A DNA stretch of 64,000 nucleotides from Pseudomonas sp. Ant30-3 (lineage in GTDB: Bacteria > Pseudomonadota > Gammaproteobacteria > Pseudomonadales > Pseudomonadaceae). The DNA is taken from assembly GCF_000690905.1 (NCBI RefSeq), contig NZ_JMCL01000057.1, positions 27,752-91,751 on the forward strand. Direction: 5' to 3'. The position numbers and the translations under genes were made by a program. Within the stretch, counting starts at the first letter, position 1. Each line of letters begins with the position of its first letter. Under the pieces are notes generated by a model, which was not told where the DNA came from, searched no databases, and was given only the letters and a program-made list of their open reading frames with translations. Positions 52,715 through 62,805 of this stretch are shown one piece after another.

Positions 52715-52900
52715 TAGGTGTTTGTGTGTTTATACGCCAATCACAAAGGGCGATGCAATGGTTCGACAAAACGAAGGTTTTGCCGAACTCTATCGAGGAA
52801 TGGCTCGGTTCGTTAAGCTCCCCGCGCTACGGTTCAAATAACTGGTACGCTTAATCAAAGTTCAACTATTACTAACGTAGTCGAGTAAACAGTACTTTTG
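52715..52900. promoter_or_regulatory. res region of the inner transposon
   Basis: The divergent space between the antitoxin and tnpR genes holds the dyad GGTTCGACAAAACGAAGG/TTTTGCCGAACT at 52760-52789 and several AT-rich imperfect repeats; this is where a serine resolvase acts and where both promoters lie. Confidence 0.55.
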
Positions 52901-53830
52901 ATGAAGATCGGTTATGCGCGAGTGAGCACTCGGGATCAGAAAGCCGACCTACAAGTCGATGCCCTGAAACAGGCCGGGTGCGAACGCATCTACCAAGACA
53001 TCGCCAGCGGCGCGAAAAGCGCCCGGCCGGAGTTGGACAAACTGCTGGCCAACGTGCGGCCGGGTGATGCCGTGGTGATCTGGAAGCTGGATCGCCTTGG
53101 GCGTTCCCTCAAGCACCTGGTCGAGTTGGTCGGCGAGCTGGCAGAGCGCAAGGTCGGCTTACAGAGCCTGAATGACCCCATCGACACCACCCACGCCCAA
53201 GGCCGCCTGGTGTTCAACCTGTTCGCCTCGCTGGCGGAGTTCGAGCGCGAGCTGATCCGCGAGCGGACTCAGGCGGGTCTGTCGGCCGCACGGGCGCGTG
53301 GCCGGATCGGTGGCCGTCCCAAGGGCCTGCCAGCCAAGGCTGAGGCCACCGCCATGGCGGCCGAAACCCTCTACCGCGAAGGTCGCCTGAGCGTCAGCGC
53401 GATCGGCGAGAAGCTGCACATCTCCAAGAGCACGCTGTACAGCTACCTGCGCCACCGTGGTGTCGAGATCGGCGCGTACCAGAAGAGCGCCAGGTCACGC
53501 GACCAGCAGCCTTCGGCCGCGTCGCCGGCAGAGCCGCCCGCCGCCGAGCGGGTGGCCACCGTCACCCTGCGCCTCGCGGTGGTGAATAACAGCAAGTTCG
53601 TGCGCGGCCGGAAGCGGGCCACGGAGAACATTGAGCGCTACTGCCTGGAGCCCTATGGCATGAAGCGGCTGGATGCCGGCCACTATGAGTTGACCATTCC
53701 GTATCGGAGCGACGATGAGCTGGACAAGAGCGTGCATGACCTGCTGACCGAGATCAGCCAGGAGGCCGACATGCGCAACTGTTTTGTCGAGATGGGCGCC
53801 TGGGAAGAAGACACCGAAAAGCGTTGGTAG
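52901..53830 (+). CDS. tnpR: long serine resolvase TnpR
   Basis: A 309-residue serine recombinase: IGYARVST with the catalytic Ser, the KLDRLGRS block, ELIRERTQAGL helix, a HTH at about 160-185 (AIGEKLHISKSTLYSYL) and an extra C-terminal domain of about 110 residues. Long resolvases of this kind are found in some Tn3 subgroups (for example ISXc5-like). It resolves cointegrates at res. Confidence 0.93.
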   Translation: MKIGYARVSTRDQKADLQVDALKQAGCERIYQDIASGAKSARPELDKLLANVRPGDAVVIWKLDRLGRSLKHLVELVGELAERKVGLQSLNDPIDTTHAQGRLVFNLFASLAEFERELIRERTQAGLSAARARGRIGGRPKGLPAKAEATAMAAETLYREGRLSVSAIGEKLHISKSTLYSYLRHRGVEIGAYQKSARSRDQQPSAASPAEPPAAERVATVTLRLAVVNNSKFVRGRKRATENIERYCLEPYGMKRLDAGHYELTIPYRSDDELDKSVHDLLTEISQEADMRNCFVEMGAWEEDTEKRW

Positions 53831-53832
53831 GG

Positions 53833-53870
53833 CTTACGTTGGTTTTTGGTTCCATTGCTCCCCAAACCCC
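53833..53870 (-). repeat. right 38-bp terminal repeat of the compound element
   Basis: Inverted relative to 43161-43198 and followed by the TTTAC target duplicate. Confidence 0.9.
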
Positions 53871-53875
53871 TTTAC

Positions 53876-55849
53876 CAGCTCCGCCAGTGCTGTCGAATAG
53901 GTTTCGTCACGGATATGCCAGGCTTGCAGCCAGGACAGTTTGGCGTAGGTAGTGCCAGGGCAAGACTCGGCCATCTTGGTCAGGCCCAGATTGATCGCAT
54001 CGGCCAAGAGGGTGGACAGCAGTAGGTACTTGTCTTTGGCTTCGTCGCCCGATTTCAGGTGCGCGAAGTGCCGGGTGAACCCCGTCCACTCGTCCACCTC
54101 CAACAACAATTCGGTGATCTTGATGTGCGGCAGCGCCATCGCAGTTTGGTCAATCAGCGCTTGCGCGGTCTCTGGTACTGCCGCATCCAGCGGAGTGATC
54201 TTCAAGCCAGACTCGGTGATGATGGCATCCGGAAGATCGTTGGCTAACGCCATACGGTTGACGATGGCAAGCTGCGCTTCCAGCAGAGTCAGACGGTCAT
54301 GCAGGTACTTGTCGCAGTCGGTGGCCACGGCCAGTGGTAATTCACTGGTCTGCTTGAGACGGGCGAATTTTTCGGGTGGTACCAGGTAGTCCTCAAAATC
54401 CTTGAATTGACGCGATCCCTGCACCCAGATATCGCCGGAACGTAGCGCGTTCTTCAGTTCCGACAGCGCGCACAACTCGTAATAGCGTCGGTCGATACCG
54501 ACGTCAGTTATCACCAGTTTCTTCCAGCGTTTCTTGATGAAGCTGGTCGGGGCATCAACGGGAACCTTGCGGGCGTTGTTGATGTTCATTGCGCGCAACA
54601 CCTCAATACCATCGAACACGTCCTTGGCCGCGGGCGCAGCCCGCAGTTTGAGTACGTCGAGAAATTGCGGCGCATAGCGGCGCAGCGTGGTGTAGCTATC
54701 ACCAATGTGATGCAGGAAATCGAAGTCTTCGGGCTGCGCGAGCTTTTGCGCTTCGGTGACGCTCTTGGCAAAAGCATCCCAGGACATGACAGCTTCGATG
54801 GCGGCAAACGGATCTCCACCGTTTTGCTTGGCATCCAGTAGGACTTGGCCGATGCGTCCATAAAGGCGCACCTTGGCGTTGATCGCTTTGCCGGATGCCT
54901 GGAACTGTTTCTGGTGTTTATTCTTGGCTGCGTTAAACAGCTTGCCCAAGATACGATCGTGCAGATCGATGATTTCGTCGGTGACGGTGGCCATACCCTC
55001 GATGACCAGCGCCACAAGGGTGGCGTAGCGCCGCTGCGGCTCGAACTTAGCCAAGTCAGCGGGTGTCATTTGGCCACCTTCACGGGCGATTTTGAGCAGG
55101 CGGTTTTGGTGAACCAGCCGCTCAATGCCTGCAGGCAGATCAAGAGCCTGCCATGCTTTTAGGCGTTCGATATGTTCAAGCATGTGCCGCGAGTTCGGTT
55201 TAACCGGCGACTGGCGAAGCCAGGCCAACCAGGTGGTCTGGCCTTTATCTCGGCGCTTGAGCAGGCCGTCGAGGCAACCGAGATGTGTATTCGAAAGAGG
55301 CTCGGACAAGGTTTCGTAAATGCGCCGGTTGGCACGGGTGATTGCCTCAGCACAAATGCGCTCGATGACGCTTAGTGATGGAAGCAGTATGTTTTTTTGT
55401 CGTAACCCTTTGACCAATTCCGTCGCTAACACGAAGCCTTTATCGGACTGCCATGCCAATTCATCCAGGCTATGAACACAGGGACGATAATGCCGTGTTG
55501 TGAATGGCTTAAAGTCAAAAAGCGCTTGTAATTCCAATAGGTGCTCGCGACGCGTCTCGGCGCGTTGCCCATAATCCGCCCATGCTTCAGGCGGCACCTT
55601 CAACTGCGTGGCCACCAAACGCAGCAATGGCGCGAATGGTTCTTCATCCACCGCAAGCGTTACGCCGGGATAGCGCATGTAACAGAGTTGTACAGCGAAG
55701 CCCAGCCGATTCGCAGACCCGCGCCGTTGACTAATGAGGGTCAGATCGGCGTCGCTGAAAGAGTAGTGACGAATCAGGTCATCTTTGGAGTCTGGCAACG
55801 CCAGTAAGCTTTCCCGCTCGGCGACGGAAAGAATCGAACGACGTGGCAT
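53876..55849 (-). pseudogene. tnpA: tnpA of the outer Tn3 element, N-terminal part
   Basis: Encodes the first 657 or so residues of the outer transposase ([19 protein letters not shown], then [17 protein letters not shown]). At 53870 it runs into the inserted repeat, which adds an unrelated tail and a stop. The remainder is at 42165-43160. Confidence 0.9.
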
Positions 55850-56517
<668 letters not shown>

Positions 56518-56555
56518 GTTCATCTGACAGACGCGTGCTGTCAGCCCCGCCCATG

Positions 56556-56593
56556 CTTAGCGTACTTTAAAATCCCTTTTCTGAGGCGCCCCC
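56556..56593 (-). repeat. right 38-bp terminal repeat of the outer Tn3-family element
   Basis: Inverted to the left repeat at 42132. The xylS relic follows directly. Confidence 0.88.
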
Positions 56594-57363
56594 ACCTGCA
56601 GCTATTGCTCAAGGGTCATTGCCTTTGGCGTGGCAATGGCTTGGAGCACTATTTTGCGCCAGGCGAACTATTGGTGATCAACCCGGATGACCGCGCGGAG
56701 CTGACTTATTCGGAGGAGTGCGAGAAATTCATTGTCAAATTGCCCTCGGTTATCATTGATAGCGCATGCAATGAGCTCAATTGGCAGAAGCCGAGTGGAG
56801 GTATCCGTTTCCCCCCCCGACATAGCCTGCAGCAGCTTAATGGCTTCATCAATCTAATCGGACTGGTTTGTGACGAAGCGGAACATAACATGTCGATGAC
56901 CTTGGTGGCGGAGCACTACACGAAGATCATCGCTACCAAGCTGCTCGAGACGCTCAGCAGCAATGTCAGCCGCAAAGGCTTCGTCGAAGGCAACCCATGT
57001 TTCGAGCGAGTCGTTCAGTTCATTGAGGAAAATGTCAAACGGAGTATCAGCCTTGAGCAGTTAGCGGAGCTGGCGCTGATGAGCCCACGCTCCCTCTACA
57101 CCATGTTCGAGAAGCATACCGGCACCACGCCCATGAATTACATTCGCAACCGCAAGCTTGAGTGCGTCCGTGCCTGCTTGAGCAATCCCACTACCAATAT
57201 ACGTAGTATCACTGAGGTGGCCCTAGACTACGGCTTCTTACATCTGGGACGTTTCGCCGAGAAATACAGGAGCACATTCGGCGAGCTGCCTTCCGACACC
57301 CTGAGTCTACACAAGATGAAGTGCATCGATTCAAGGGAGTCTAGCCTGTCCTCGCTCTTTTGA
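56594..57363 (+). pseudogene. xylS: XylS-type activator, N-terminal part lost
   Basis: From the repeat onward the frame reads HLQLLLKGHCLWRGNGLEHYF, the sequence of XylS from about residue 78 on, and continues to an AraC-type C-terminal domain with two helix-turn-helix units (ISLEQLAELALMSPRSLY, then HLGRFAEKYRSTFGELPSDT). The start codon and the effector-binding N-terminus are gone. An internal ATG at 56605 could give a shortened product. XylS normally activates the TOL meta operon with benzoate-type inducers. Confidence 0.88.
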
Positions 57364-57429
57364 CTGGCTGCTTGTCGGACTTGAGCCCCGCCGTCAGGTA
57401 GAGCATCAGATTTTTTTAAAAACCATCGA

Positions 57430-57987
57430 TCACCTCCCTGCCGTTGTCGAGACAGCGCACCAGGGCCGTCCAGCGCTTGAGGCTGTGGTCAAGCGCCTTG
57501 GAGATGGCCGTGCCTTCATGGATGCGCTCGCGCTGGGCGAGCATCCAGGTGTGCAGGGTATCGTCGAGAGGTCTGGCCTGTGCGTGGCGTATTCGCGTCG
57601 CTCGTCAGGCGGCAGTCACGCACCTCGCGCTCGATGGCGTACAGCTGACCGATATTGGTGCAGGGCCTGTCCGGCCAGCGGGCTCTGGTTGGCCACGTGC
57701 AGGCTGTAGAACTCGCGCCGGGCGTGGGCCGCGGGCCATACAGCCGATTTTGGTCACGCCTTCCCCTGCTCGAAGCAGAACTTGTAGGCGGCGAAGTCAT
57801 CACAGACCAGCTGGCCTCTCCAGTCACCGAGGAAGGCACGGGCATGCTCGCCGGCTCGGCTGGGACTGAAGTCATAGACTATGGCGCGCAGCTCGGCGAA
57901 CGCGCTGGCAGCATAGGCCACACGTAAACCCGCTGCGTCTTCTTCATGCCGGGCGCAAGCATTTGCACCGGGGTTTCATCGGTCGTG
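57430..57987 (-). pseudogene. IS66-family transposase (TnpC) fragment
   Basis: On the minus strand, TTDETPVQMLAPGMKKTQRV, then YAASAFAELRAIVYDFSPS and HARAFLGDWRGQLVCDDFAAY, then IGQLYAIEREVRD, match IS66 TnpC in succession but in different frames: at least two single-base losses (near 57917 and 57760). The upstream part ends at a group II intron relic. Confidence 0.75.
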
Positions 57988-58140
57988 GTAGGGACGGCAG
58001 TTACCTGCCGCCCTCCGCTCAGATCCGTACGTGCGGGATAACCGCATAGGGCTCCTGCCTCGGGGTATGTGACGCAAAGAGATCCTCAGGATAACGATGT
58101 GCGTTTCCGGGTTTAGGTATGTAGTAGAGGTCAACGAGGC
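57988..58140 (-). other. 3' end of a group II intron (domains V-VI)
   Basis: On the minus strand, GAGCCCTATGCGG-TTAT-CCCGCACGTACGGATC (58022-58054) has the sequence and fold of group II intron domain V, with the catalytic AGC. It is followed by a domain VI-like stem GGGCGGCAG/CTGCCGTCCC ending in CCCTAC at 57988. The exon after it is IS66 tnpC. The intron body and reverse transcriptase are missing; the limit at 58140 is approximate. Confidence 0.6.
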
Positions 58141-58328
58141 GCCCTTAACATGACCATTGATATTTGAAAGCTTGCCGTCCTAGCTAGACGGCAGACCGCC
58201 GAACGAAAACCACCAAGACGTATCAGGTTCCCCGGCGCCGCGTGGCAATTGAAGAAACGCGTTTCGGCAACCGGCTCATCTGCCTCATCAGACAACTCGG
58301 CGGTTGACATCAGGATATTCTGACAAAA

Positions 58329-59579
58329 TCAGGAAGTCTTTTTCAGAGTTTCCTTAGGCACCATTACCCTACGCAGGCTGTCACGCTCGAGTAGCCAAGA
58401 CGCGATGAATGCGAACACGAGACCCCAAAACGGAGCGCCTATATTCAGAATTGGTACACCGGCCACCGACACCACAAAGGCGACCAGAGCACCAAGCGGA
58501 CACTCGCCGCAAAAGGCGCCTTGGAAAGCGCCCTGCAACGCCCGGATCATGGCCAGTCCGCCGATTAGCCCAATCAAGGCCAGCGGCACCGCCAACGCAA
58601 CGGCTGTTGCGACCGGTGCAAAAAGGCCAAAAATAATCATTAAGACAGCGAAGACCATGCCGCCGATCCACTGCCGATGCTGCGCGCCGCTGGAGACGAG
58701 AATCGCGTTGGTCGGCCCGGTAAGACAGGCGGGCACCGAACCGACCACCGCGAACAGCATCGAGCCCAGCCCGGACCCCACCGTAACGGCCTTCACAGGC
58801 GGTGGGTGATCGACCTGCTGCAGTACCGCAAAGCCCTGTGCGTTCTGAATGCCCAGCACAGTTATCATGAGCGGAATGACCATCTCTACCAGAGCCTGCA
58901 GCGAGAACTCTGGCATGTACATAATAGGACGCGCTAGGAGCGTTGGCACCACGCCCAGTGGCGCGATGCCGCCCGTAGTCCAAGCTACCGCGCCACCGGC
59001 GAGCAGCGCGGCCAGCACCGGCGGCAGTCGGCTCCCTAGCGCTGGCAAGACGGAGAAGAGCATGAATACTCCGAGGCTTACGGTGGCGAGCAGCGCGTTA
59101 CTGGTAAACGCGGTGACAACTTTAACTCCCAGCGGCAGGAAAACGCCGGCGACCATGCCCATGACGATGGGTATTGGAATGCGGCGCATCACACAGTTAA
59201 TGAGCCCGCTCCAGCCGAGTAATGTGATGAGTAGAGCAGTTACCCAGTAGGCCCCAATGACTTCCGCAAAGCTCAGGTGGTCGAGCGCCGACGGCAGCAG
59301 CAGCGCGCCCGGGATCGTCCAGGCCATCCCTAGCGGCTGCCGGTATCGCCAGCAAAAGTACAGGCTCAGCACCCCACTGAGACCGTAGGCACCGAAGATC
59401 CAGGAGGCGAGATCTACATCGCTCAGACCTCCATCACGGCCCACCATGATAAGGATAGCCAAGGGACCCGTCACCCCGAAAAGAAAGGCAGTGATGCCGT
59501 TGCTAAGAGCGTGACTATCGAGGCGATTCGACCTGGCTTCTTCAGCACTACCCGCGGTATTCCTTTCCTCTGTTTGCAA
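58329..59579 (-). CDS. benE: BenE-family benzoate transporter
   Basis: A 416-residue inner-membrane protein with about eleven to twelve hydrophobic segments and the BenE signatures (NGITAFLFGVTGPLAI, GAYGLSGVLSLYFCWRYRQP, PIVMGMVAGVFL). BenE proteins take up benzoate with protons. It starts at TTG 59579, chosen because GGAGGAAAGAC lies just upstream and the family similarity begins there. It lies between the xylS relic and the meta-cleavage genes, which suits uptake of substrates for the TOL pathway. Intact by eye. Confidence 0.9.
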   Translation of the reverse strand: MQTEERNTAGSAEEARSNRLDSHALSNGITAFLFGVTGPLAILIMVGRDGGLSDVDLASWIFGAYGLSGVLSLYFCWRYRQPLGMAWTIPGALLLPSALDHLSFAEVIGAYWVTALLITLLGWSGLINCVMRRIPIPIVMGMVAGVFLPLGVKVVTAFTSNALLATVSLGVFMLFSVLPALGSRLPPVLAALLAGGAVAWTTGGIAPLGVVPTLLARPIMYMPEFSLQALVEMVIPLMITVLGIQNAQGFAVLQQVDHPPPVKAVTVGSGLGSMLFAVVGSVPACLTGPTNAILVSSGAQHRQWIGGMVFAVLMIIFGLFAPVATAVALAVPLALIGLIGGLAMIRALQGAFQGAFCGECPLGALVAFVVSVAGVPILNIGAPFWGLVFAFIASWLLERDSLRRVMVPKETLKKTS

Positions 59580-59729
59580 AGTCTTTCCTCCGTCAGTAAG
59601 AACCTCCCGGAAAAGCCTAGGGATGGTCTGAAGTAGTCAGGTATTTCTGGCTGACTCCAGCCCTTGCCGATTTCAAAACGGTGATTCGGCTAAAAAACGA
59701 TCAAATCATCCCCTCTTTCCGGATTTATA

Positions 59730-59754
59730 GCCGGCGCGAGCACCTCGCGCCGGC
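59730..59754. repeat. 11-bp perfect stem with 3-base loop
   Basis: GCCGGCGCGAG-CAC-CTCGCGCCGGC, beside the IS5-type fragment; no T-run. May be an insertion sequence end structure or a transcription-blocking stem. Confidence 0.55.
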
Positions 59755-59765
59755 CATTTCCCGCA

Positions 59766-60057
59766 TTACAGACGCACCTCTCCTGCATTCGTCAGCAAAT
59801 GTCGGCGCGCCATCCACAGGTTCGACAGCGCGAACAGTGTCACCAACTGCGCGGTGTTCTTCGCCAGGCCACGGAAGCGTGTCTTCACGTAGCCGAATTG
59901 GCGCTTGATCACCCGGAACGGGTGCTCGACTTTGGCGCGCACTTGGGCCTTGGATTTCTCGATCTTGCGCTTGGCTTTGTACAGCGCACTGCGCTTACTC
60001 AGCTTCTTGTACATACTGCGGCGGGCCGCAATCTGCCAGATCACCTCCCGGCCTTCA
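59766..60057 (-). pseudogene. IS5-family transposase, C-terminal fragment
   Basis: The frame IAARRSMYKKLSKRSALY, VEHPFRVIKRQFGYVKTRFRGLAKN, LFALSNLWMARRHLL is the end of an IS5-type transposase with its final catalytic Glu (KVEHPFRV). About the first 200 residues are missing; the upstream side joins the broken porin at about 60057. Confidence 0.8.
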
Positions 60058-60454
60058 GTTCGGTCTGCGACAGGCGCACCTTTAGCGCCGCTCCAAGGCG
60101 GCTGAAGTCATCGACCGCCTCGCCGCTATCCAGGGGTAGCAAGCCGGTATTCACCCTCTCGCGGCTACTGTCGAGTTTAATGCCCAGCATTCACAGCAGG
60201 TCGACGCCGAAACCGACTGTGCCCTGGGTGTAGCCAGAATTCACTCTGAGAATGAAGCCCTGCGCCCACTCTTCGGCCTTGGACTGCTGGTTGGGGCCCT
60301 CAATGTCCGAGAAATCCCGACTGAAATAATAGTTGCGCGCTTGCAGCGTCGCCGTGGTGTCTTCGATGAAACCGCCTTCAGCGGCTAGGGTACTGAGCGG
60401 CAGACTGGCGCTCACACACACCAGCAGACGGGTTAGGTTCGGATATTGCTTCAT
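60058..60454 (-). pseudogene. OprD-family porin, broken
   Basis: Starts with a signal peptide ([18 protein letters not shown]...[12 protein letters not shown]) and [16 protein letters not shown], the start of OprD/BenF-like outer-membrane porins. A TGA at 60191 stops it after 87 residues; the same frame then continues ([33 protein letters not shown]) until the IS5-type fragment cuts it off. Two separate lesions, so not functional. BenF-like porins normally serve benzoate uptake. Confidence 0.8.
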
Positions 60455-60725
60455 TTTTGACTCGCTCTTTTTTATTGTTTTTTGGAAAGCATATATATGC
60501 CACATATTTCCCGCCCACAATTCTCCGTACCGCAAGTGGGCGGCCTTGAAACCACCTCGCTACCCAGACAGGCAACTCGGCGTAACAAACGGACCAGCCG
60601 CTCTGCACTTTTCCTCGCTTCAGGCATGCTTAAAATAACAGGCAGTCACTTGCCCGCGCTCTTTGTGGCCGCGTCCCAATGCAGGTCTGGTTCCTCGACC
60701 CGAAGTGCCCTTGGGCATCTCCACT

Positions 60726-60917
60726 TCAGCGTCTGACCTTGCTGGCCAGTTCGCCGCCGATACCGAAGTGGCCCTTGGCCATCTCCGTGATAATCACTCG
60801 CACGCTGGTCAGCGGCGCATCCAGGGAGCGCGATATGGCCTCGCTGACCTCACGGATGAGGGTTTCCTTCTGCTCGTCGTTGCGGCCTTCAAGAATGTGG
60901 ATCTGGGCAATGGGCAT
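60726..60917 (-). CDS. xylH: 4-oxalocrotonate tautomerase
   Basis: A 63-codon gene; after removal of Met the enzyme begins with the catalytic Pro1 ([10 protein letters not shown]), with Arg11 in EGR and the [16 protein letters not shown] block with Arg39. From memory of the XylH sequence of TOL plasmid pWW0 it is nearly identical. It converts 2-hydroxymuconate to 2-oxo-3-hexenedioate in the meta pathway. Last gene of the operon here, 49 nt after xylI; GAGGCACAAC precedes the ATG. Confidence 0.95.
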   Translation of the reverse strand: MPIAQIHILEGRNDEQKETLIREVSEAISRSLDAPLTSVRVIITEMAKGHFGIGGELASKVRR

Positions 60918-60966
60918 GTTGTGCCTCCTGAATAAGAAGGCCGCCCGGGCAGGGCGGCCGAATGGC

Positions 60967-61761
60967 TCAGATGAAGCGCGCGGAGACGCTGCCAAGCCCC
61001 TGATAGCGCACGGTGATGTTGTCGCCCGGCTCCACCGATACCGCAGCCGTGATGCCACCGGTCATGATGAAGGTGCCGGCCGGTATGTGTTCGCCGCGCT
61101 CTGCCAGCAGGTTGGCGAGCATCGCCACGCTGGACAGGGGATGACCGAGCACCGCGGCACCGGCGCCGAGCTCCACCACCTCGCCGTTCTTCTCCATCAC
61201 CACGCCGAGGGTGCGCAGGTCGACCTCCTCGAGGCTGGCCATGCGGCCGCCGGTGATGAAGCGCGTCGAGGAAGCGTTGTCCGCCACCACGCTAATCAGG
61301 TCGAACTTGAAGTTCTCGTAGCGCGAATCGATCACCTCGACGGTCGGGATCACGTAGTCGACCGCCGCGATGACGTCGCCGATATGGCAGCCCGGGCCTG
61401 TCAGCGGCGCCTTGGTGACCACCGAGATTTCCGCCTCGATCTTCGGGTGGATCAGCTTCGAGCAATCCACGGTGCCGCCGTCCGGCACGCTGAAGTAGTC
61501 GGCCAGGAAGCCATAGATGGGCGTTTCCACGCCCATCTGCGCCATCTTCGCCCAGGAGGTCAGGCCCATCTTCAGGCCGACGGTCCGGTTGCCGCGCGCT
61601 TCCTTGCGCCGGCGAATCTCCCACTGGATGTCGTAGGCGTCAGCGAAGGTCATCTGCGGATAGTCGTTGGTGACCTTGTGGATGTCGTGGGCCTGCAGTT
61701 CGGCGTTTTCCACGTGCTCGGCCAGGGCCAGCACCTGTTCGCGGGTCAATGTACGGTTCAT
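60967..61761 (-). CDS. xylI: 4-oxalocrotonate decarboxylase
   Basis: A 264-residue enzyme of the hydratase/decarboxylase family: [18 protein letters not shown] near the start, [19 protein letters not shown] with the metal-binding Glu pair, and TGGI near the C-terminus. It removes CO2 from 2-oxo-3-hexenedioate to give 2-hydroxypenta-2,4-dienoate, in a complex with the hydratase XylJ. The ATG at 61761 overlaps the end of xylK by 4 nt; the longer open frame upstream overlies xylK and is not coding. Confidence 0.95.
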   Translation of the reverse strand: MNRTLTREQVLALAEHVENAELQAHDIHKVTNDYPQMTFADAYDIQWEIRRRKEARGNRTVGLKMGLTSWAKMAQMGVETPIYGFLADYFSVPDGGTVDCSKLIHPKIEAEISVVTKAPLTGPGCHIGDVIAAVDYVIPTVEVIDSRYENFKFDLISVVADNASSTRFITGGRMASLEEVDLRTLGVVMEKNGEVVELGAGAAVLGHPLSSVAMLANLLAERGEHIPAGTFIMTGGITAAVSVEPGDNITVRYQGLGSVSARFI

Positions 61762-62795
61762 GCATGTTGCTCCTTGCGAGTTGCCAGCAGGTCGAGCGCG
61801 ACGTCGACGATCATGTCTTCCTGGCCGCCGACCATGCGGCGCCTGCCCAGTTCTACGAGGATGTCGAGCGTCTTCAGTCCATACTTCGCGGCTGCCACCT
61901 CGGCGTGGCGCAGGAAGCTGGAGTAGACCCCGGCATAACCCAGGCCGAGGGTTTCGCGATCGACCCTCACCGGACGGTCCTGCAACGGCCGGACGATATC
62001 GTCGGCGGCGTCCATCAGTGCGTACAGGTCGGTGCCGTGGTTCCAGCCCATGCGCTCGGCCGCGGCGATGAATACTTCCAGCGGCGCGTTGCCGGCGCCG
62101 GCGCCCATGCCTGCCAGCGAGGCGTCGATGCGATCGCAGCCCTCCTCCACCGCGATGATGGAGTTGGCCACGCCGAGACTGAGGTTGTGGTGGGCGTGCA
62201 TGCCGGTCTGGGTTTCCGGGTTCAGCGCCGCCTTGAAGGCGCGCATGCGGTCGCGGATGTCGTTCATGTTCATCGCGCCGCCGGAGTCGGCCATGTAGAT
62301 GCACTGTGCGCCGTAGCTTTCCATCAGCTTGCCCTGCGCCGCCAGCTGTTCGGCAGGGATCATGTGGCTCATCATCAGGAAGCCGACGGTGTCCATGCCC
62401 AGTTCACGGGCATACTCGATGTGCTGTCGCGAGACATCCGCCTCGGTGCAGTGGGTGGCCACGCGCACCGAGCGGGCGCCGGCGTCATAGGCGGCTTTCA
62501 GGTCATGCACGGTGCCGATGCCAGGTAGCAGCAGCACGGTGATCCGGGCGTGCTGGATCACATCGGCGGCGGCCTCGATCCACTCCAGGTCGCTGTGCGC
62601 ACCGAAACCGTAGTTGAAGCTGGAACCCTGCAGGCCATCGCCGTGGGTCACCTCGATGGAGTCGACGCGGGCCTTGTCCAGCGCGCGGGCGATGTCCTGG
62701 ACGTTCTGGATCGAATACTGGTGGCGGATCGCATGGCTGCCGTCGCGCAGGGTCACGTCGGAGATATAGAGTTTCTTGCCGGGGTTGAAGGTCAT
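61758..62795 (-). CDS. xylK: 4-hydroxy-2-oxovalerate aldolase
   Basis: A 345-residue aldolase of the DmpG/XylK type: [15 protein letters not shown] (metal site and active Arg) near the start, [17 protein letters not shown] in the middle. It splits 4-hydroxy-2-oxovalerate into pyruvate and acetaldehyde and passes the acetaldehyde through a channel to XylQ. It lies 10 nt after xylQ in the same operon. Confidence 0.95.
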   Translation of the reverse strand: MTFNPGKKLYISDVTLRDGSHAIRHQYSIQNVQDIARALDKARVDSIEVTHGDGLQGSSFNYGFGAHSDLEWIEAAADVIQHARITVLLLPGIGTVHDLKAAYDAGARSVRVATHCTEADVSRQHIEYARELGMDTVGFLMMSHMIPAEQLAAQGKLMESYGAQCIYMADSGGAMNMNDIRDRMRAFKAALNPETQTGMHAHHNLSLGVANSIIAVEEGCDRIDASLAGMGAGAGNAPLEVFIAAAERMGWNHGTDLYALMDAADDIVRPLQDRPVRVDRETLGLGYAGVYSSFLRHAEVAAAKYGLKTLDILVELGRRRMVGGQEDMIVDVALDLLATRKEQHA

Positions 62796-62805
62796 GGCTC
62801 GGTCC

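Larger units (their letters stand above)
43161..53870. mobile_element. compound Tn3-family transposon inserted in tnpA
   Basis: 38-bp repeats at 43161-43198 and 53833-53870 start GGGGTTTGGGGAGCA and end CCAACGTAAG. They are flanked by the direct repeat TTTAC (43156-43160 and 53871-53875), a typical Tn3 target duplication. A third copy of the repeat, in the same orientation as the left one, lies inside at 47618-47655. The left 4.4 kb carry insertion sequences and a metal transporter, the right 6.25 kb the mer unit with its transposase and resolvase. Confidence 0.9.
47618..53870. mobile_element. inner mer-carrying Tn3-family unit
   Basis: Contains merR, merT, merP, a GDCCxC gene, tnpA, a PIN/antitoxin pair and tnpR between two 38-bp repeats. 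Left flank ATGTA and right flank TTTAC do not match, because the right flank belongs to the later insertion of the whole compound element. Confidence 0.85.

Noticed and set aside
57444..57927. Plus-strand frames across the IS66 relic
   Set aside because: The minus strand shows recognisable TnpC segments; the plus frames have no similarity.
61758..62304. Upstream extension of the xylI frame
   Set aside because: It overlies xylK in another frame; the ATG at 61761 gives the normal length of 264 residues.
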